This document shows positions 49,046-58,113 of a stretch of 64,000 nucleotides of DNA, one piece after another (position 1 is the first letter of the stretch; every line of letters begins with the position of its first letter). The DNA lies in contig NZ_QJJQ01000002.1 in the NCBI RefSeq assembly GCF_003201975.1, forward strand, positions 276,723 to 340,722, given 5' to 3'. The notes beneath the pieces are model-generated. The model had not been told where the DNA came from. It saw only the letters and a list, made by a program, of their open reading frames with translations, and ran no database searches. The stretch comes from Pseudogracilibacillus auburnensis (GTDB taxonomy: Bacteria > Bacillota > Bacilli > Bacillales > Amphibacillaceae). The translations under genes were made by a program, and so were the position numbers.

Positions 49046-49093
49046 AAAGCCGTAACAATCATCTATCATTGAAAAAGAAATTGCTACGGCTTT
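49046..49093 (-). terminator. Rho-independent terminator upstream of the oxidoreductase gene
   Basis: AAAAGCCGTA-CAAT pairs with ATTG-TACGGCTTT around a 20-nt loop. It would stop minus-strand transcription coming from the transporter gene after it crosses the repeat at 49203-49374. Confidence 0.7.
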
Positions 49094-49202
49094 ATAAATA
49101 GTATACATGAATTCGGTACATCATTAAGGCTCGCTGCACTTAATTCTTCAAATCCGTCCATCAGCACTTTTTTCGCTGCTCTTTATTCTGGTATTGACAA
49201 TT

Positions 49203-49374
49203 GACTAGGACATAATTAAACGATCAAGTCTAAATATACGCCAAAACTAGTACATCTCGTACGTCGGAGACTCACCATTCGCCTGAGGTACGCCAAATAC
49301 TATTCCGAGGCAGGTGATATGCAACTACCATTGTTCGGGTATTTCTTTCGTAAAAACACTTTTTTCCTAGCCTC
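49203..49374. repeat. Inverted-end dispersed element, family B copy 1
   Basis: Its left end GACTAGGACATAATTAAACG and right end AACACTTTTTTCCTAGCCTC resemble the ends of the 60157-60458 copy. Both share CTACCATTGTTCGGG-TTTCTTT close to the right end. It is shorter than the other copy and lies between the transporter and the terminator at 49046-49093. Confidence 0.65.
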
Positions 49375-49386
49375 ATTTACTCTTTC

Positions 49387-50667
49387 TTATGCCTTGGTCG
49401 CTACCCTAGATACTCTAGGTTTCGATTTAACTTGTTTTTCCTGTAAACGCCTAATATCTGTACGAATCCAAATCGAAACGAAAAGTGCAACAGCAAATAG
49501 AACACCAAATATCATCATCGTCATATTATAACTATTTGTAAGATCATAAATTCGGGATAATAATACTGGACCGACAACTCCTGCAAGTGCCCATGCAGTT
49601 AATATATAGCCATGTATCGCTCCAAGCTGTTTTGTTCCAAATAAATCGCCAATATACGCTGGGATGGAAGCAAATCCGCCACCATAGCAAGTTAAAATTA
49701 GAAAAAGTAACAGTTGGAATACGATTGCATTCGTTGCAAATGGAAGAACAAAAAACGCGATTACTTGAATGACAAAAAATGCTGTATATACATTTGGTCT
49801 ACCGATATAATCCGATAAGGACGCCCAGCCTAGTCTGCCCGCTCCATTGAATAAACCAAGAAGTCCAACCATTGTAGCCGCTGCAATCGCAGTCATACCA
49901 GTAATCTCTTGAGCCATCGGGGAGGCAACAGCTAAAATAGCAATTCCACATGTTATATTAATAAATAGCATGATCCAAAGCATCCAAAACCTTCTCGTTT
50001 TCACTGCTTCATTGGCAGTTAGTTGAGACAAATCTGCTTTTATTTTACTCGTACCGTTCTTTTTACTTTCAATAAACCCTTTAGGTGCCCATCCTTCTGG
50101 CGGTGGAGATAGATATTGTGCCGATAACGTCATCACAACGAAGTAAATAAGCCCTAAAATGTAAAATGTACTAGAAATCCCGACATTTTCTATTAGAGTT
50201 GCTGCTGCTGGCCCACTTATTAGTGCCGCAAAGCCAAACCCCATAATAGCAAGCCCTGTCGCAAGTCCTCTTCGATCTGGGAACCATTTTACAAGCGTTG
50301 ACACAGGTGCAATATATCCGATTCCTAATCCCGTACCACCAATCACCCCATAAAAAATGTATAATAAAGATAGTGACTCCATCATCGTTGCTAATCCTGA
50401 TCCCGCAACCCCAACACCGAAAAAAACCGCTGCTAGCATACCTGATTTTCGTGGTCCATTTTTTTCAACGAAACGTCCCATGAATGCTGCTGACGTTCCT
50501 AAAAAGAAAATGGCGATACTAAATGCAAGTGAAACTTGGGTTGTATCCCACCCGTACTGATCAACCATAGGATTCGTAAAAACACTCCAAGCGTAGGCAG
50601 AACCTATTGAAATGTGTATTCCTACAGCAGATGCAGCAATTAGCCAACGATTTTTTACTTTTTGCAT
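49387..50667 (-). CDS. OFA-family MFS transporter (oxalate/formate antiporter-like)
   Basis: The 426-residue protein has 12 membrane helices and MFS features: the GIHISIGSAYAWSVFTNP start typical of the oxalate:formate antiporter (OFA) family, GRFVEKNGPRKSG loop 2-3, and a LSDYIGRPNVY loop 8-9. OFA members exchange carboxylates such as oxalate and formate. Genomic pairing with the formate-type oxidoreductase supports a carboxylate substrate, though many OFA members are uncharacterised. A cre-containing promoter lies at 50884-50912. A purine-rich GGGGGATTTTC site precedes ATG 50667. Confidence 0.88.
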   Translation of the reverse strand: MQKVKNRWLIAASAVGIHISIGSAYAWSVFTNPMVDQYGWDTTQVSLAFSIAIFFLGTSAAFMGRFVEKNGPRKSGMLAAVFFGVGVAGSGLATMMESLSLLYIFYGVIGGTGLGIGYIAPVSTLVKWFPDRRGLATGLAIMGFGFAALISGPAAATLIENVGISSTFYILGLIYFVVMTLSAQYLSPPPEGWAPKGFIESKKNGTSKIKADLSQLTANEAVKTRRFWMLWIMLFINITCGIAILAVASPMAQEITGMTAIAAATMVGLLGLFNGAGRLGWASLSDYIGRPNVYTAFFVIQVIAFFVLPFATNAIVFQLLLFLILTCYGGGFASIPAYIGDLFGTKQLGAIHGYILTAWALAGVVGPVLLSRIYDLTNSYNMTMMIFGVLFAVALFVSIWIRTDIRRLQEKQVKSKPRVSRVATKA

Positions 50668-50883
50668 GAAAATCCCCCTTATAAATGATTGTTATTATGA
50701 TAAACCAACATAATAAAATGAAGGTTTGTTCCAAATTCATTACATTTACACTGGAAAGTAATTTCATGATGTGAAATACGTAATTTGATAGACTTCTTAT
50801 ATAATCAATTGTACCTATTTAGTTAAGTATTAAAGTTATGCTTTTCTATATTTAAGAAATATTCCGTTTTTTATATACGTGCT

Positions 50884-50912
50884 ATCATATCATGTAAGCG
50901 ATTGCAAATCAA
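50884..50912 (-). promoter_or_regulatory. Sigma-A promoter with embedded CcpA cre site
   Basis: On the minus strand TTGATT (50907-50912) and TATGAT (50884-50889) are 17 nt apart. The spacer contains, on the plus strand, TGTAAGCGATTGCA (50893-50906), which fits the cre consensus TGWAANCGNTNWCA at all but one position. It would place the transporter gene under CcpA control. The leader would be about 210 nt long, with no obvious structure noted. Confidence 0.55.
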
Positions 50913-50993
50913 TAATATTGTCAACGTTTTGTCACATTTTTGTCGAAACTAGTTATTCCCCAATTATATGATGCTAGCTGTTAAATCATGAAC

Positions 50994-51680
50994 TTACCCA
51001 CGAACTAAAGTATACGCATATACTTTTGGACACCCATTTATTTTTAGGAGATTAGCAGCATGACGGATCGTTCTTCCAGTCGTATAAATATCATCGATCA
51101 AAATAACTGGTTTCGTTATTGGCTTTGTTAATGTAAAGGGGTTTTCAGACATCATGCGCTCGATTCTCGTTTTTTTTGATTGTTTTTCAGAATGAATTCT
51201 TTTCAGTATCTCCATTTGTTTCAAGTTTAAAAAAGAAGCTAATAATTGGGACTGATTAAATCCTCTTTCAATTAATCGTTCATCACTTAAAGGTATTGGA
51301 ATGATCGCTGCTTGCTTTTTTAACGTTGAATAACTTTTCATAAAATGGATCAACCATTCTCTTCTGAAGACTTCACCTAATATATAATCGCCTCGATACT
51401 TCCATTTTGCAATCATCTCTTTCATAAAATGATTATACGAATAAAGGGATACATTTCTGTCCAATGGATCATTCCCTGCATAAATGCTTTTCCATTTCTC
51501 GCAATCTTCACATGTCTTGTTTCCAGATGGGCGACTACAAATCGTACAGCGATTTCCAGTGATTTTTTTAAATTTAGCTATACAAAGGGGACATAATTTT
51601 TGCTGTTTTTGCAAATGGATCACATTTCCCCAATTAGTATGAACAATTAATTCTTCATCGCACCATAAACAATAGTTCAT
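50994..51680 (-). CDS. comFC: ComFC, competence-associated phosphoribosyltransferase-like protein
   Basis: The 228-residue protein has an N-terminal zinc region (CLWCDEEL, CPLC, CTICSRPSG, CEDC) and a C-terminal PRTase fold with the motif VILIDDIYTTGRT near 188-200. ComFC is needed for efficient transformation and interacts with ComFA and DprA. It starts 4 nt after comFA with an AAGGAG site. comFB, which lies between them in B. subtilis, is absent. Confidence 0.92.
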   Translation of the reverse strand: MNYCLWCDEELIVHTNWGNVIHLQKQQKLCPLCIAKFKKITGNRCTICSRPSGNKTCEDCEKWKSIYAGNDPLDRNVSLYSYNHFMKEMIAKWKYRGDYILGEVFRREWLIHFMKSYSTLKKQAAIIPIPLSDERLIERGFNQSQLLASFLNLKQMEILKRIHSEKQSKKTRIERMMSENPFTLTKPITKPVILIDDIYTTGRTIRHAANLLKINGCPKVYAYTLVRG

Positions 51681-51684
51681 CCAT

Positions 51685-53214
51685 TCACTCCTTTTTTGAA
51701 TTAGTTGTTAATTTCATTGCCCGTTTATTCATCTCTAGTATCGAATCACGAGCCATGATCATTGCATCTGTCTTTCCATCATGAAAAAAGACTACTTCCC
51801 CTTTCGGATCGACTGGGCTTCTTCCTGCCCGTCCAGTGATTTGTACTAATGCAGCTTCATCAAAAATGATATGACCTGCGTCGAGAACTGCAACATCAAT
51901 GGACGGGAAAGTAACGCCCCGTTCTAAAATCGTTGTCGTAATAAGCGCATATATTTTCTTTTCACGGAAAGAAGTGATCTTTTCTTCCCGTACTTTATCT
52001 TCTGCATGAACACTAATCATTTCTTTTTGATTTGAAATAAGTTGATGGTGTAGAAAAAGTGAAATAAGAGGTTCTCTAAGGGAGTTTGCAAGTTGAATGG
52101 TTGGAACAAAAATAAGCATTTGTCGAGTTGGCTTTTCTCTCTCTTTTAGCCATTGAATAAACTTCTCTGGAAGCATATTGTTTTCTAACCGACGTTTCAA
52201 AGAGGAACAATAGAAGAGGTTAGGAATTTCAAGAGGAAGCCCATGAAAACGAACGGGTACAAACACATAGTCTATTTTCTTCGTCATAACTCTATTTCGC
52301 AGCTTTTTTCGCGGGGTAGCCGTCAAATAGATTCGTGCAGCGTTCTTTTTTGCTGCTCTCCTTGCTGCAAATTGAAGAGACTTGTCATGATGAAAAGGAA
52401 ATGCATCAATCTCATCAATAATAAGCACATCGAATGCATGTTGATATCTTAGAAGCTGGTGAGTTGTCGCGATCATAAGTTGAGCTGTTCCATCATTATC
52501 CCGACTCCCGCTATATAATGCCTGAATATGGAGAGAAGTGAAGGCTCGCTGAAGGCGGGGTAATAATTCTCGGACAACATCTGCTCTAGGTGTTGCGATA
52601 CATACTCGCTTCCCCAGCTCAAGCGCTGTCGTAATCCCTTGAAAAAGCATTTCTGTTTTTCCAGCCCCTGTCACCGCCCATACTAGCTGCTCTCCTCCTC
52701 GCTTGACTGTTTCCATAATTTTATCGGCTGCATGCTGTTGTGCTTCGGTTAATGTTCCGTTCCATGTACAAGGACTTTTTAATTGTGGCCAACGGTACCT
52801 TTCCCCCGACCAATAATATAAATGTTCACATTCCATTACTCTACCCATATTGATACAGTTTCGGCAATAACGATGTCGTTTTTGACAACGAGAACAGGGG
52901 ATTTCCGCAAATAAAGACTTCTTTTTATTATTACATCGGATACACTTTGTGAAAAATAAACCGTTTTGAATGGAGGGGATTGGGGTAAATATACGGTAGG
53001 TTAGTAGTTTCTGAAAAAGTGCTTCTTGTACTACTATTTCATCTCTAAGCAACAATTTTCCTGTATATTTCTTAGCTAAGTCTTTCACATAGTTATTATC
53101 AAGTTGAACGTCTTTAGTCCTAAGGGGTGGGGAGTGATGACTTGTTATTCTCCCCTTTTTTCCAATCAGTTGATTCCACATCGAAACTAGTTTTCGGCTG
53201 ACATATGTAATCAA
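51685..53214 (-). CDS. comFA: ComFA, DNA-uptake helicase
   Basis: The 509-residue DEAD-like helicase has a four-Cys zinc cluster (CIRC, CSRCQKRHRYCRNC, about 92-120), Walker A AVTGAGKTEM near 179, the DEID motif II, and a helicase C domain with QITGRAGRS. ComFA is an ATPase that helps pull single-stranded DNA across the membrane during transformation. TTG 53214 is the likely start (GGTGG upstream); the first ATG, 11 codons later, has no ribosome site. It forms an operon with comFC. Confidence 0.93.
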   Translation of the reverse strand: MITYVSRKLVSMWNQLIGKKGRITSHHSPPLRTKDVQLDNNYVKDLAKKYTGKLLLRDEIVVQEALFQKLLTYRIFTPIPSIQNGLFFTKCIRCNNKKKSLFAEIPCSRCQKRHRYCRNCINMGRVMECEHLYYWSGERYRWPQLKSPCTWNGTLTEAQQHAADKIMETVKRGGEQLVWAVTGAGKTEMLFQGITTALELGKRVCIATPRADVVRELLPRLQRAFTSLHIQALYSGSRDNDGTAQLMIATTHQLLRYQHAFDVLIIDEIDAFPFHHDKSLQFAARRAAKKNAARIYLTATPRKKLRNRVMTKKIDYVFVPVRFHGLPLEIPNLFYCSSLKRRLENNMLPEKFIQWLKEREKPTRQMLIFVPTIQLANSLREPLISLFLHHQLISNQKEMISVHAEDKVREEKITSFREKKIYALITTTILERGVTFPSIDVAVLDAGHIIFDEAALVQITGRAGRSPVDPKGEVVFFHDGKTDAMIMARDSILEMNKRAMKLTTNSKKE

Positions 53215-53228
53215 TTTTCAATACCACC

Positions 53229-54071
53229 TTATTCAGTATACCAACAAACACCGATCGACCCTTCACCTAAGTGCGTACCAATTACTGGTCCAAAGTAGCT
53301 GATGATCGACTCGATTTCTGGATGATTTTTCGCAAAATCTTCTCGCAATTTCGTTACTACCGCTTCATTATTTGCATGAATAAAGACAACTCGTACAATT
53401 TTTTTATTCACCGCTTCATCTTCAAGCATGGACATCATTCGGTTAATCGCTTTTTTTCTTGTACGTATTTTTTCAAACGGAACAATTAATCCGTCAACAA
53501 TATGTAAGATCGGTTTAATATTTAACAAGCTTCCTAACAATGCTTGGGCACTATTTAATCTTCCACCCCTTTGTAAATGACTTAAATCATCTACCATAAA
53601 ATAAGTGCGGGTTTTACTTTTCATATCATCCAAATGAGTGATTATTTCATCTACTGTTTTCCCTTGTTGAACCATTTCGGCAGCTGCGATTGCATACAAA
53701 CCTTGTGGCATAGCACTTAATTCTGAGTCATATGGGTATACTTTTACGTTTTCCACCATGTTCCCTGCACTTTTCGCTGCTTCATATGTACCACTAAACT
53801 TCTTAGAAAGATGGATAGAAATAATTGCATCATAGTCCTTTGAAAGTTCCTCAAATAATTCGATAAATGTACCGATCGCCGGTTGCGATGTTGAGGGTAA
53901 ATCTTTTGATTGTTTAACTTTTGCATAAAATTCTGCGGTCGTAATATCCATTCCTTCACGAAAGGACTCATCTCCAAAAACAACACTTAATGGTACGGTA
54001 TGAATATGATACTTTTCTAGTAAATTTTCTGGAATATAAGCAGTACTATCCGTTACAATTGCTACTTTCAT
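53229..54071 (-). CDS. degV: DegV family fatty-acid-binding protein
   Basis: The 280-residue protein begins MKVAIVTDSTAYIPENLL, the DegV-family N-terminus, with the conserved TSQPAIGTF and SGTYEAAKSA ligand-pocket segments. DegV/FakB proteins bind a fatty acid and present it to FakA kinase. ATG 54071 has GGGGGG at 5 nt; longer frames run into degU. It sits between degU and comFA exactly as yviA does in B. subtilis. Confidence 0.93.
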   Translation of the reverse strand: MKVAIVTDSTAYIPENLLEKYHIHTVPLSVVFGDESFREGMDITTAEFYAKVKQSKDLPSTSQPAIGTFIELFEELSKDYDAIISIHLSKKFSGTYEAAKSAGNMVENVKVYPYDSELSAMPQGLYAIAAAEMVQQGKTVDEIITHLDDMKSKTRTYFMVDDLSHLQRGGRLNSAQALLGSLLNIKPILHIVDGLIVPFEKIRTRKKAINRMMSMLEDEAVNKKIVRVVFIHANNEAVVTKLREDFAKNHPEIESIISYFGPVIGTHLGEGSIGVCWYTE

Positions 54072-54099
54072 CATTGCCCCCCCTTTAACAATAAAGTGA

Positions 54100-54792
54100 T
54101 TAAAATACTTCAACCCAACCGTTTCGAATAGCTGTAACAACAGCTTGTGTACGATCGTTTACATCCATTTTTTGCAATATATTACTGACATGATTTTTGA
54201 CCGTTTTTTCGCTAATGACTAGAGTCTCCGCGATACGACGGTTGCTTTGTCCCTCTGATAAAAGTTGTAAAACTTGGCATTCACGTTTCGTTAGTAAATG
54301 TAGTGGCTTTCTATATTCTATTTCACCTGCACCTGAAGATGATTCCTTATTTTCTACTAATTTACGATACTCTTGAACTAGATTGTGAGTAACTTTAGGA
54401 TGTAAATAAGAGCCACCATCATAGACGACTTTTATTGCCTCCATTAAAGATTCTGTATCCATTTCTTTTAGTAAGTACCCTTGTGCACCTGTTTGGAGTG
54501 CATGAGTAACATAACTCTCATCTTCATGGATCGATAAAATAATTATTTTTACATCAGGATTATTTTGTAATAAATCTTTCGTAGCTTCGATCCCATTCAT
54601 CTCTGGCATATTTATATCCATTAATACAATATCTGGTTGATATTTTTCAACTATTTCTTTTGCATCATACCCATCGTCTGCTTCTGCGACAACTTCAAAT
54701 GATGGTTCAAAGCTTAGTATTCTTTTTACTCCTTCTCGAAATAGTTTATGATCATCAATTAGTGCAATAGTAATTACTTCTTTCGAAACCAT
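54100..54792 (-). CDS. degU: Response regulator DegU
   Basis: The 230-residue protein has a receiver domain with the phosphoacceptor Asp59 ([12 protein letters not shown]) and a C-terminal LuxR-type helix-turn-helix (about 165-225, [19 protein letters not shown]). DegU controls competence, motility, exoenzymes and biofilm genes in Bacillus, including comK activation and flagellar effects. ATG 54792 has GGAGGG at 9 nt. It follows degS by 91 nt; degV follows. Confidence 0.96.
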   Translation of the reverse strand: MVSKEVITIALIDDHKLFREGVKRILSFEPSFEVVAEADDGYDAKEIVEKYQPDIVLMDINMPEMNGIEATKDLLQNNPDVKIIILSIHEDESYVTHALQTGAQGYLLKEMDTESLMEAIKVVYDGGSYLHPKVTHNLVQEYRKLVENKESSSGAGEIEYRKPLHLLTKRECQVLQLLSEGQSNRRIAETLVISEKTVKNHVSNILQKMDVNDRTQAVVTAIRNGWVEVF

Positions 54793-54883
54793 AAAAGTAT
54801 TCCCTCCATTAGTTTTATTTTATTGTATCTGTTTATCAAACAAAATGCACCATATTATACGAAAACATAATATAACAAGGTTA

Positions 54884-56041
54884 TTAAGACCTATCAAAAC
54901 TTTGATTATATGGTACTATTATCCTAATAGTAGTTCCTTCTCCCCTTCCTGATTCGATCAATAATTTCCCGTCTAATATTTCAACACGTTCTTTCATTCC
55001 GATTAATCCGAATGAATCTTTTTTCTCAATATCATGATCAAATCCAATTCCATCATCTCTAATTATAACAGTTATTTGATCGGGAAGTACTTCAATCGTC
55101 ACTTTGATTAAATTTGCTTCGGCATGATTTATAGCATTTTGTAGTGCTTCTTGTACTAAGCGAAAAATTGCTACTTCATAATTTGCTTCTAACCTTCTTT
55201 CATCCCCAAGTAAAATTAATTCAATTTCAATATTGTTATATTCTGACATGGTCGCAATATGCTTTTTAATTGTTGGAAAAAGTCCAAGGTCATCTAAAGC
55301 CATTGGGCGTAAATCATAAATAATCCGTCTTACCTCTTGTAAGGAAGAACGAATATTTCCGCGGATACTTTTCACTTCTTTTAGTGCTTGTTCGACATTG
55401 CCTTCTCGAAAAGCTAAATCAACAATTTCAGAGCGAATTAATATGTTTGCAAGCATTTGTGCAGGCCCGTCATGGATTTCTCGTGAAAGTCTTTTACGTT
55501 CGATTTCTTGAGCCTCGATAATTTTCAACCCAAATTGTTGTTTTTCTTTTGCTGTTTTTAATGCTTTATTTACTTTACTGAAATCATCATGTAAATACGT
55601 CAATACGACAGATACTTTTCTACCCAAGTTGGTTGCATGTTCAATCGTTCGTTTTAAACGAATAATTCGTCTTTCTAACTCGTCCCGTTTTTGGCGAAGT
55701 CTTTTTTCTTCTTGACGCATAATCGCTAAGTTTGTCTGTAAGGAATGCGTTTCTTCATAGACATGGCGAATATCGCTTTCCGTATAACGATTAAATTCAC
55801 GACTTACGACCGAAAGTTTTTGCCTTGACTTTCTTACCTCTACTTCTAGTCGGTCGCCACGTTTTATATAATCTTTCACCATCATTTTAGTTTCTTCTAG
55901 TTCCCGTTGTAAATGAGCGTGTTCTTCCATCGCTTCTTCACTTATATGAAATATTTCATCTTTACTTTTTTCAACGACATTCGTCATTTCGTCTATAATA
56001 GTGTCTAACGTTTTTTTATCCATTTGATTCTCCAAAACCAT
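54884..56041 (-). CDS. degS: Sensor histidine kinase DegS
   Basis: This 385-residue cytoplasmic kinase has an N-terminal coiled-coil sensor (about 20-170), a HisKA_3 segment with phospho-His190 in REIHDGPAQML, and a HATPase domain (about 285-385, with DDGIGFD and GLIGMKERVE). It has no membrane segment, as expected for DegS. The start may be ATG 56041 or, with a better TTGGAG site, ATG 56023. It pairs with degU. Its 5' end lies back to back with yvyE. Confidence 0.95.
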   Translation of the reverse strand: MVLENQMDKKTLDTIIDEMTNVVEKSKDEIFHISEEAMEEHAHLQRELEETKMMVKDYIKRGDRLEVEVRKSRQKLSVVSREFNRYTESDIRHVYEETHSLQTNLAIMRQEEKRLRQKRDELERRIIRLKRTIEHATNLGRKVSVVLTYLHDDFSKVNKALKTAKEKQQFGLKIIEAQEIERKRLSREIHDGPAQMLANILIRSEIVDLAFREGNVEQALKEVKSIRGNIRSSLQEVRRIIYDLRPMALDDLGLFPTIKKHIATMSEYNNIEIELILLGDERRLEANYEVAIFRLVQEALQNAINHAEANLIKVTIEVLPDQITVIIRDDGIGFDHDIEKKDSFGLIGMKERVEILDGKLLIESGRGEGTTIRIIVPYNQSFDRS

Positions 56042-56062
56042 TTTCCAATCACCGACCTATGT

Positions 56063-56068
56063 TATAAT
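56063..56068 (+). promoter_or_regulatory. Extended -10 element upstream of yvyE
   Basis: TGTTATAAT is a full TGN-TATAAT extended -10; no good -35 is visible. It lies about 35 nt before the yvyE ribosome site (GGAGG). Confidence 0.5.
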
Positions 56069-56104
56069 TAGGAAAGCACTATCTTATCGGAGGAATTAAT
56101 CTAT

Positions 56105-56740
56105 ATGCTAAATTATTATTATACCGTAAAACAAGCTGGTACACACGAAATAATTATTCAAAAATCTCGATTTATCGGATATGTAGAAAGAGTAAAGTCA
56201 GCGGAGGAGGCTCAACAATTTGTTCAAAAAATCAAAAAAAAGCATCATGATGCCACACATAATTGCTCGGCTTACTTAATCGGTGATCATGATGAAATTC
56301 AAAAGGCAAATGATGATGGAGAACCTAGTGGTACAGCCGGCATCCCAATGTTGGACGTATTAAAAAAGCTTCAATTAAAAAATACTGCTGTTGTTGTTAC
56401 ACGCTATTTCGGTGGGATAAAACTCGGTGCTGGAGGATTAATCCGAGCTTACAGCAGCACAACTTCTGAAACAATTAAAACAATAGGCATCGTAAAAGGT
56501 GAGTTAATGCAAGGGATATCCTTGAGCATCGAGTATCCTTTACTTGGAAAAGTGGAAAATGCCTTACGGATGTCATCCCATGTGATCGATCATATTAATT
56601 ATTTAGAAAAAGTAGAATTAATTGTCTATGTCCATATCGGAGTTGCTGATTCCTTTCAAGCGGAAATGATTGATTTAACAAATAATCAAATTATACTTAA
56701 TGAAATAGATAAAAAATATATTGAAACGATCGTATCTTAA
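56105..56740 (+). CDS. yvyE: YvyE/YigZ-IMPACT family protein
   Basis: The 211-residue protein has an N-terminal UPF0029/IMPACT domain (about 15-125) with KKKHHDATHNCSAY, GEPSGTAGIPML and YFGGIKLGAGGLIRAYS, and a C-terminal DUF1949-like domain. The family is linked to translation or stress control but bacterial function is not settled. It faces away from degS, as in B. subtilis. Its stop overlaps the end of a small minus-strand gene by 4 nt. Confidence 0.92.
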   Translation: MLNYYYTVKQAGTHEIIIQKSRFIGYVERVKSAEEAQQFVQKIKKKHHDATHNCSAYLIGDHDEIQKANDDGEPSGTAGIPMLDVLKKLQLKNTAVVVTRYFGGIKLGAGGLIRAYSSTTSETIKTIGIVKGELMQGISLSIEYPLLGKVENALRMSSHVIDHINYLEKVELIVYVHIGVADSFQAEMIDLTNNQIILNEIDKKYIETIVS

Positions 56741-56883
56741 GGTCTGTTGCTTGCAATTAGTAATGTTTTCTGGAATTCTCGGACAATTAAATGAATTAAT
56801 TCGTCTGTTGAAGTTATATTATCTTGTTCCGTTTCGTAAATTATATTTTGTAATAAGCTTTTAAATCTTTCTTGTTCAGTCAT
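56737..56883 (-). CDS. Small hypothetical protein convergent with yvyE
   Basis: A 48-codon frame starts at ATG 56883 with AAGGA 9 nt upstream and ends TAA at 56737, overlapping the yvyE stop. The product (MTEQERFKSLLQNIIYETEQ...) is soluble and helical with acidic and basic residues mixed. I recognise no family. The good ribosome site is the main support; it could still be chance. Confidence 0.5.
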   Translation of the reverse strand: MTEQERFKSLLQNIIYETEQDNITSTDELIHLIVREFQKTLLIASNRP

Positions 56884-57196
56884 TAATGATCATCCTTATT
56901 CTCAGTTATTCGAAAAGTCATCTTTCATTCCTATTCCTACATTATTTTAAACAATAATTGTAAATTCGACAAGACTTTTCTATCAATTGTTTTACTTTTT
57001 TTATCATATGCTATTTCAAAAGAAATTGGAATTTGTACAAGTGTGATGGAAGAACGTTTTTTGTTGGTTTTTTTGAACGTTTAAATTGTGTTAATAAGTA
57101 ATGAATATTTAATTTATTTGTTTCATTTCCCTTGGTAAGACGGTATAATAAGCGTAATAAAATGATTTAGAAATGTTCGTTTCAAGGAGTGATTTT
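56884..57196. other. Interval upstream of the sortase gene
   Basis: No gene is evident in this AT-rich gap. A TATAAT at 57144-57149 lies about 40 nt before the sortase ribosome site and may be its -10 element; no strong -35 is seen. Confidence 0.4.
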
Positions 57197-57778
57197 TTGC
57201 GCAAATTATCTGTTTTTTTAATGATAATCGGAATTGGTATCATTGGTTACGCTGGCTATCAATTAGTCTTAACAAACATGTTACAAAAAGAAAGTTTAGC
57301 GGAAGCTCAAGAAATACTAACTTCAACCGACGACGTAGATAATTTACTAGAGGCATATAAAAACTTTTCTCCGAATGTGGGAGATACAATTGGAATTTTA
57401 GACATTCCAAAAATTGATGCGGAATTACCGATCGTCGAAGGAACAGATGAAGATGAGTTAGAAAAGGGAGTTGGTCATTATAAAAGTACGGTCTTTCCAT
57501 CAGAAAATGATCAAATCTTGTTATCAGGTCATCGGGATACTGTTTTTAGGAGAATGGGTGAATTAGAAATTGGTGATATTTTAACGGTTAAAGTGCCGTA
57601 CGGGGAATTTTCCTATGAAATTGTCGAAACGAGAATAGTCAGTGCAGATGATCGTACTGTCATAAAATCGACAGCACCTGATGAAGTATTAACGGTTTCT
57701 ACTTGCTATCCATTTAATTATGTTGGAAGTGCACCAGATAGATATATTATTAACGCACTCCCTGTGGATACTAAATAA
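57197..57778 (+). CDS. Class D sortase
   Basis: Starting at TTG 57197, with AAGGAG 7 nt upstream, the protein has 193 residues: one N-terminal membrane anchor and a sortase domain. Catalytic residues are His112 (SGHRDTVF), Cys170 (TVSTCYPF) and Arg182 (APDRYII). The TLXTC-type motif here reads TVSTC. Class D enzymes join LPxTA- or LPxTG-type proteins to peptidoglycan. No substrate gene is adjacent, and the gene ends in its own terminator. The frame could extend 8 codons to ATG 57173, which would bury the ribosome site. Confidence 0.88.
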   Translation: MRKLSVFLMIIGIGIIGYAGYQLVLTNMLQKESLAEAQEILTSTDDVDNLLEAYKNFSPNVGDTIGILDIPKIDAELPIVEGTDEDELEKGVGHYKSTVFPSENDQILLSGHRDTVFRRMGELEIGDILTVKVPYGEFSYEIVETRIVSADDRTVIKSTAPDEVLTVSTCYPFNYVGSAPDRYIINALPVDTK

Positions 57779-57780
57779 TG

Positions 57781-57813
57781 TCATTTTGATTAAATTGATC
57801 AAAATGATTTTTT
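57781..57813 (+). terminator. Rho-independent terminator of the sortase gene
   Basis: TCATTTTGAT/ATCAAAATGA is a perfect 10-bp stem with a 7-nt loop, followed by a T run, directly after the sortase stop. Confidence 0.88.
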
Positions 57814-57829
57814 ATACATTTAAGAAGCT

Positions 57830-58020
57830 GTTCAAAAAGTCCGATAAAAATGACATTTCAGCATTTCTTTGGCAGAAAAGCTGTGCTGGCAATATTTTAT
57901 ATGCAAAGTAATCGCAGACATAATCTTTTTCGATGGGAGGAGCATCCAATGCAGTCCCAGAACATCAGCGATCTTAGCTAACCTCGGATCCTTTTTTATC
58001 TTCCTTTTTGAACATGCACT
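57830..58020. repeat. Inverted-end dispersed element, family A copy 3 (191 bp)
   Basis: It opens with GTTCAAAAAGTCCGATAAAA and closes with CTTTTTGAACATGCACT. The inner part carries an inverted GGGAC module (GATGGGAGGAGCATCCAATG near 57935). It lies between the sortase terminator and the PBP3-like gene. Confidence 0.75.
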
Positions 58021-58113
58021 TAAAGAAAAAAGTGAAACATAACGTTTGTTTCTCACATTGTCCTATATAAAGAAATAGAGAGAGATCGCTTAACCAATCT
58101 TGGGGGTTTTAAA

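Noticed and set aside
57720-57911. 63-codon plus-strand protein after the sortase
   Set aside because: It crosses the sortase terminator and enters a family A repeat.
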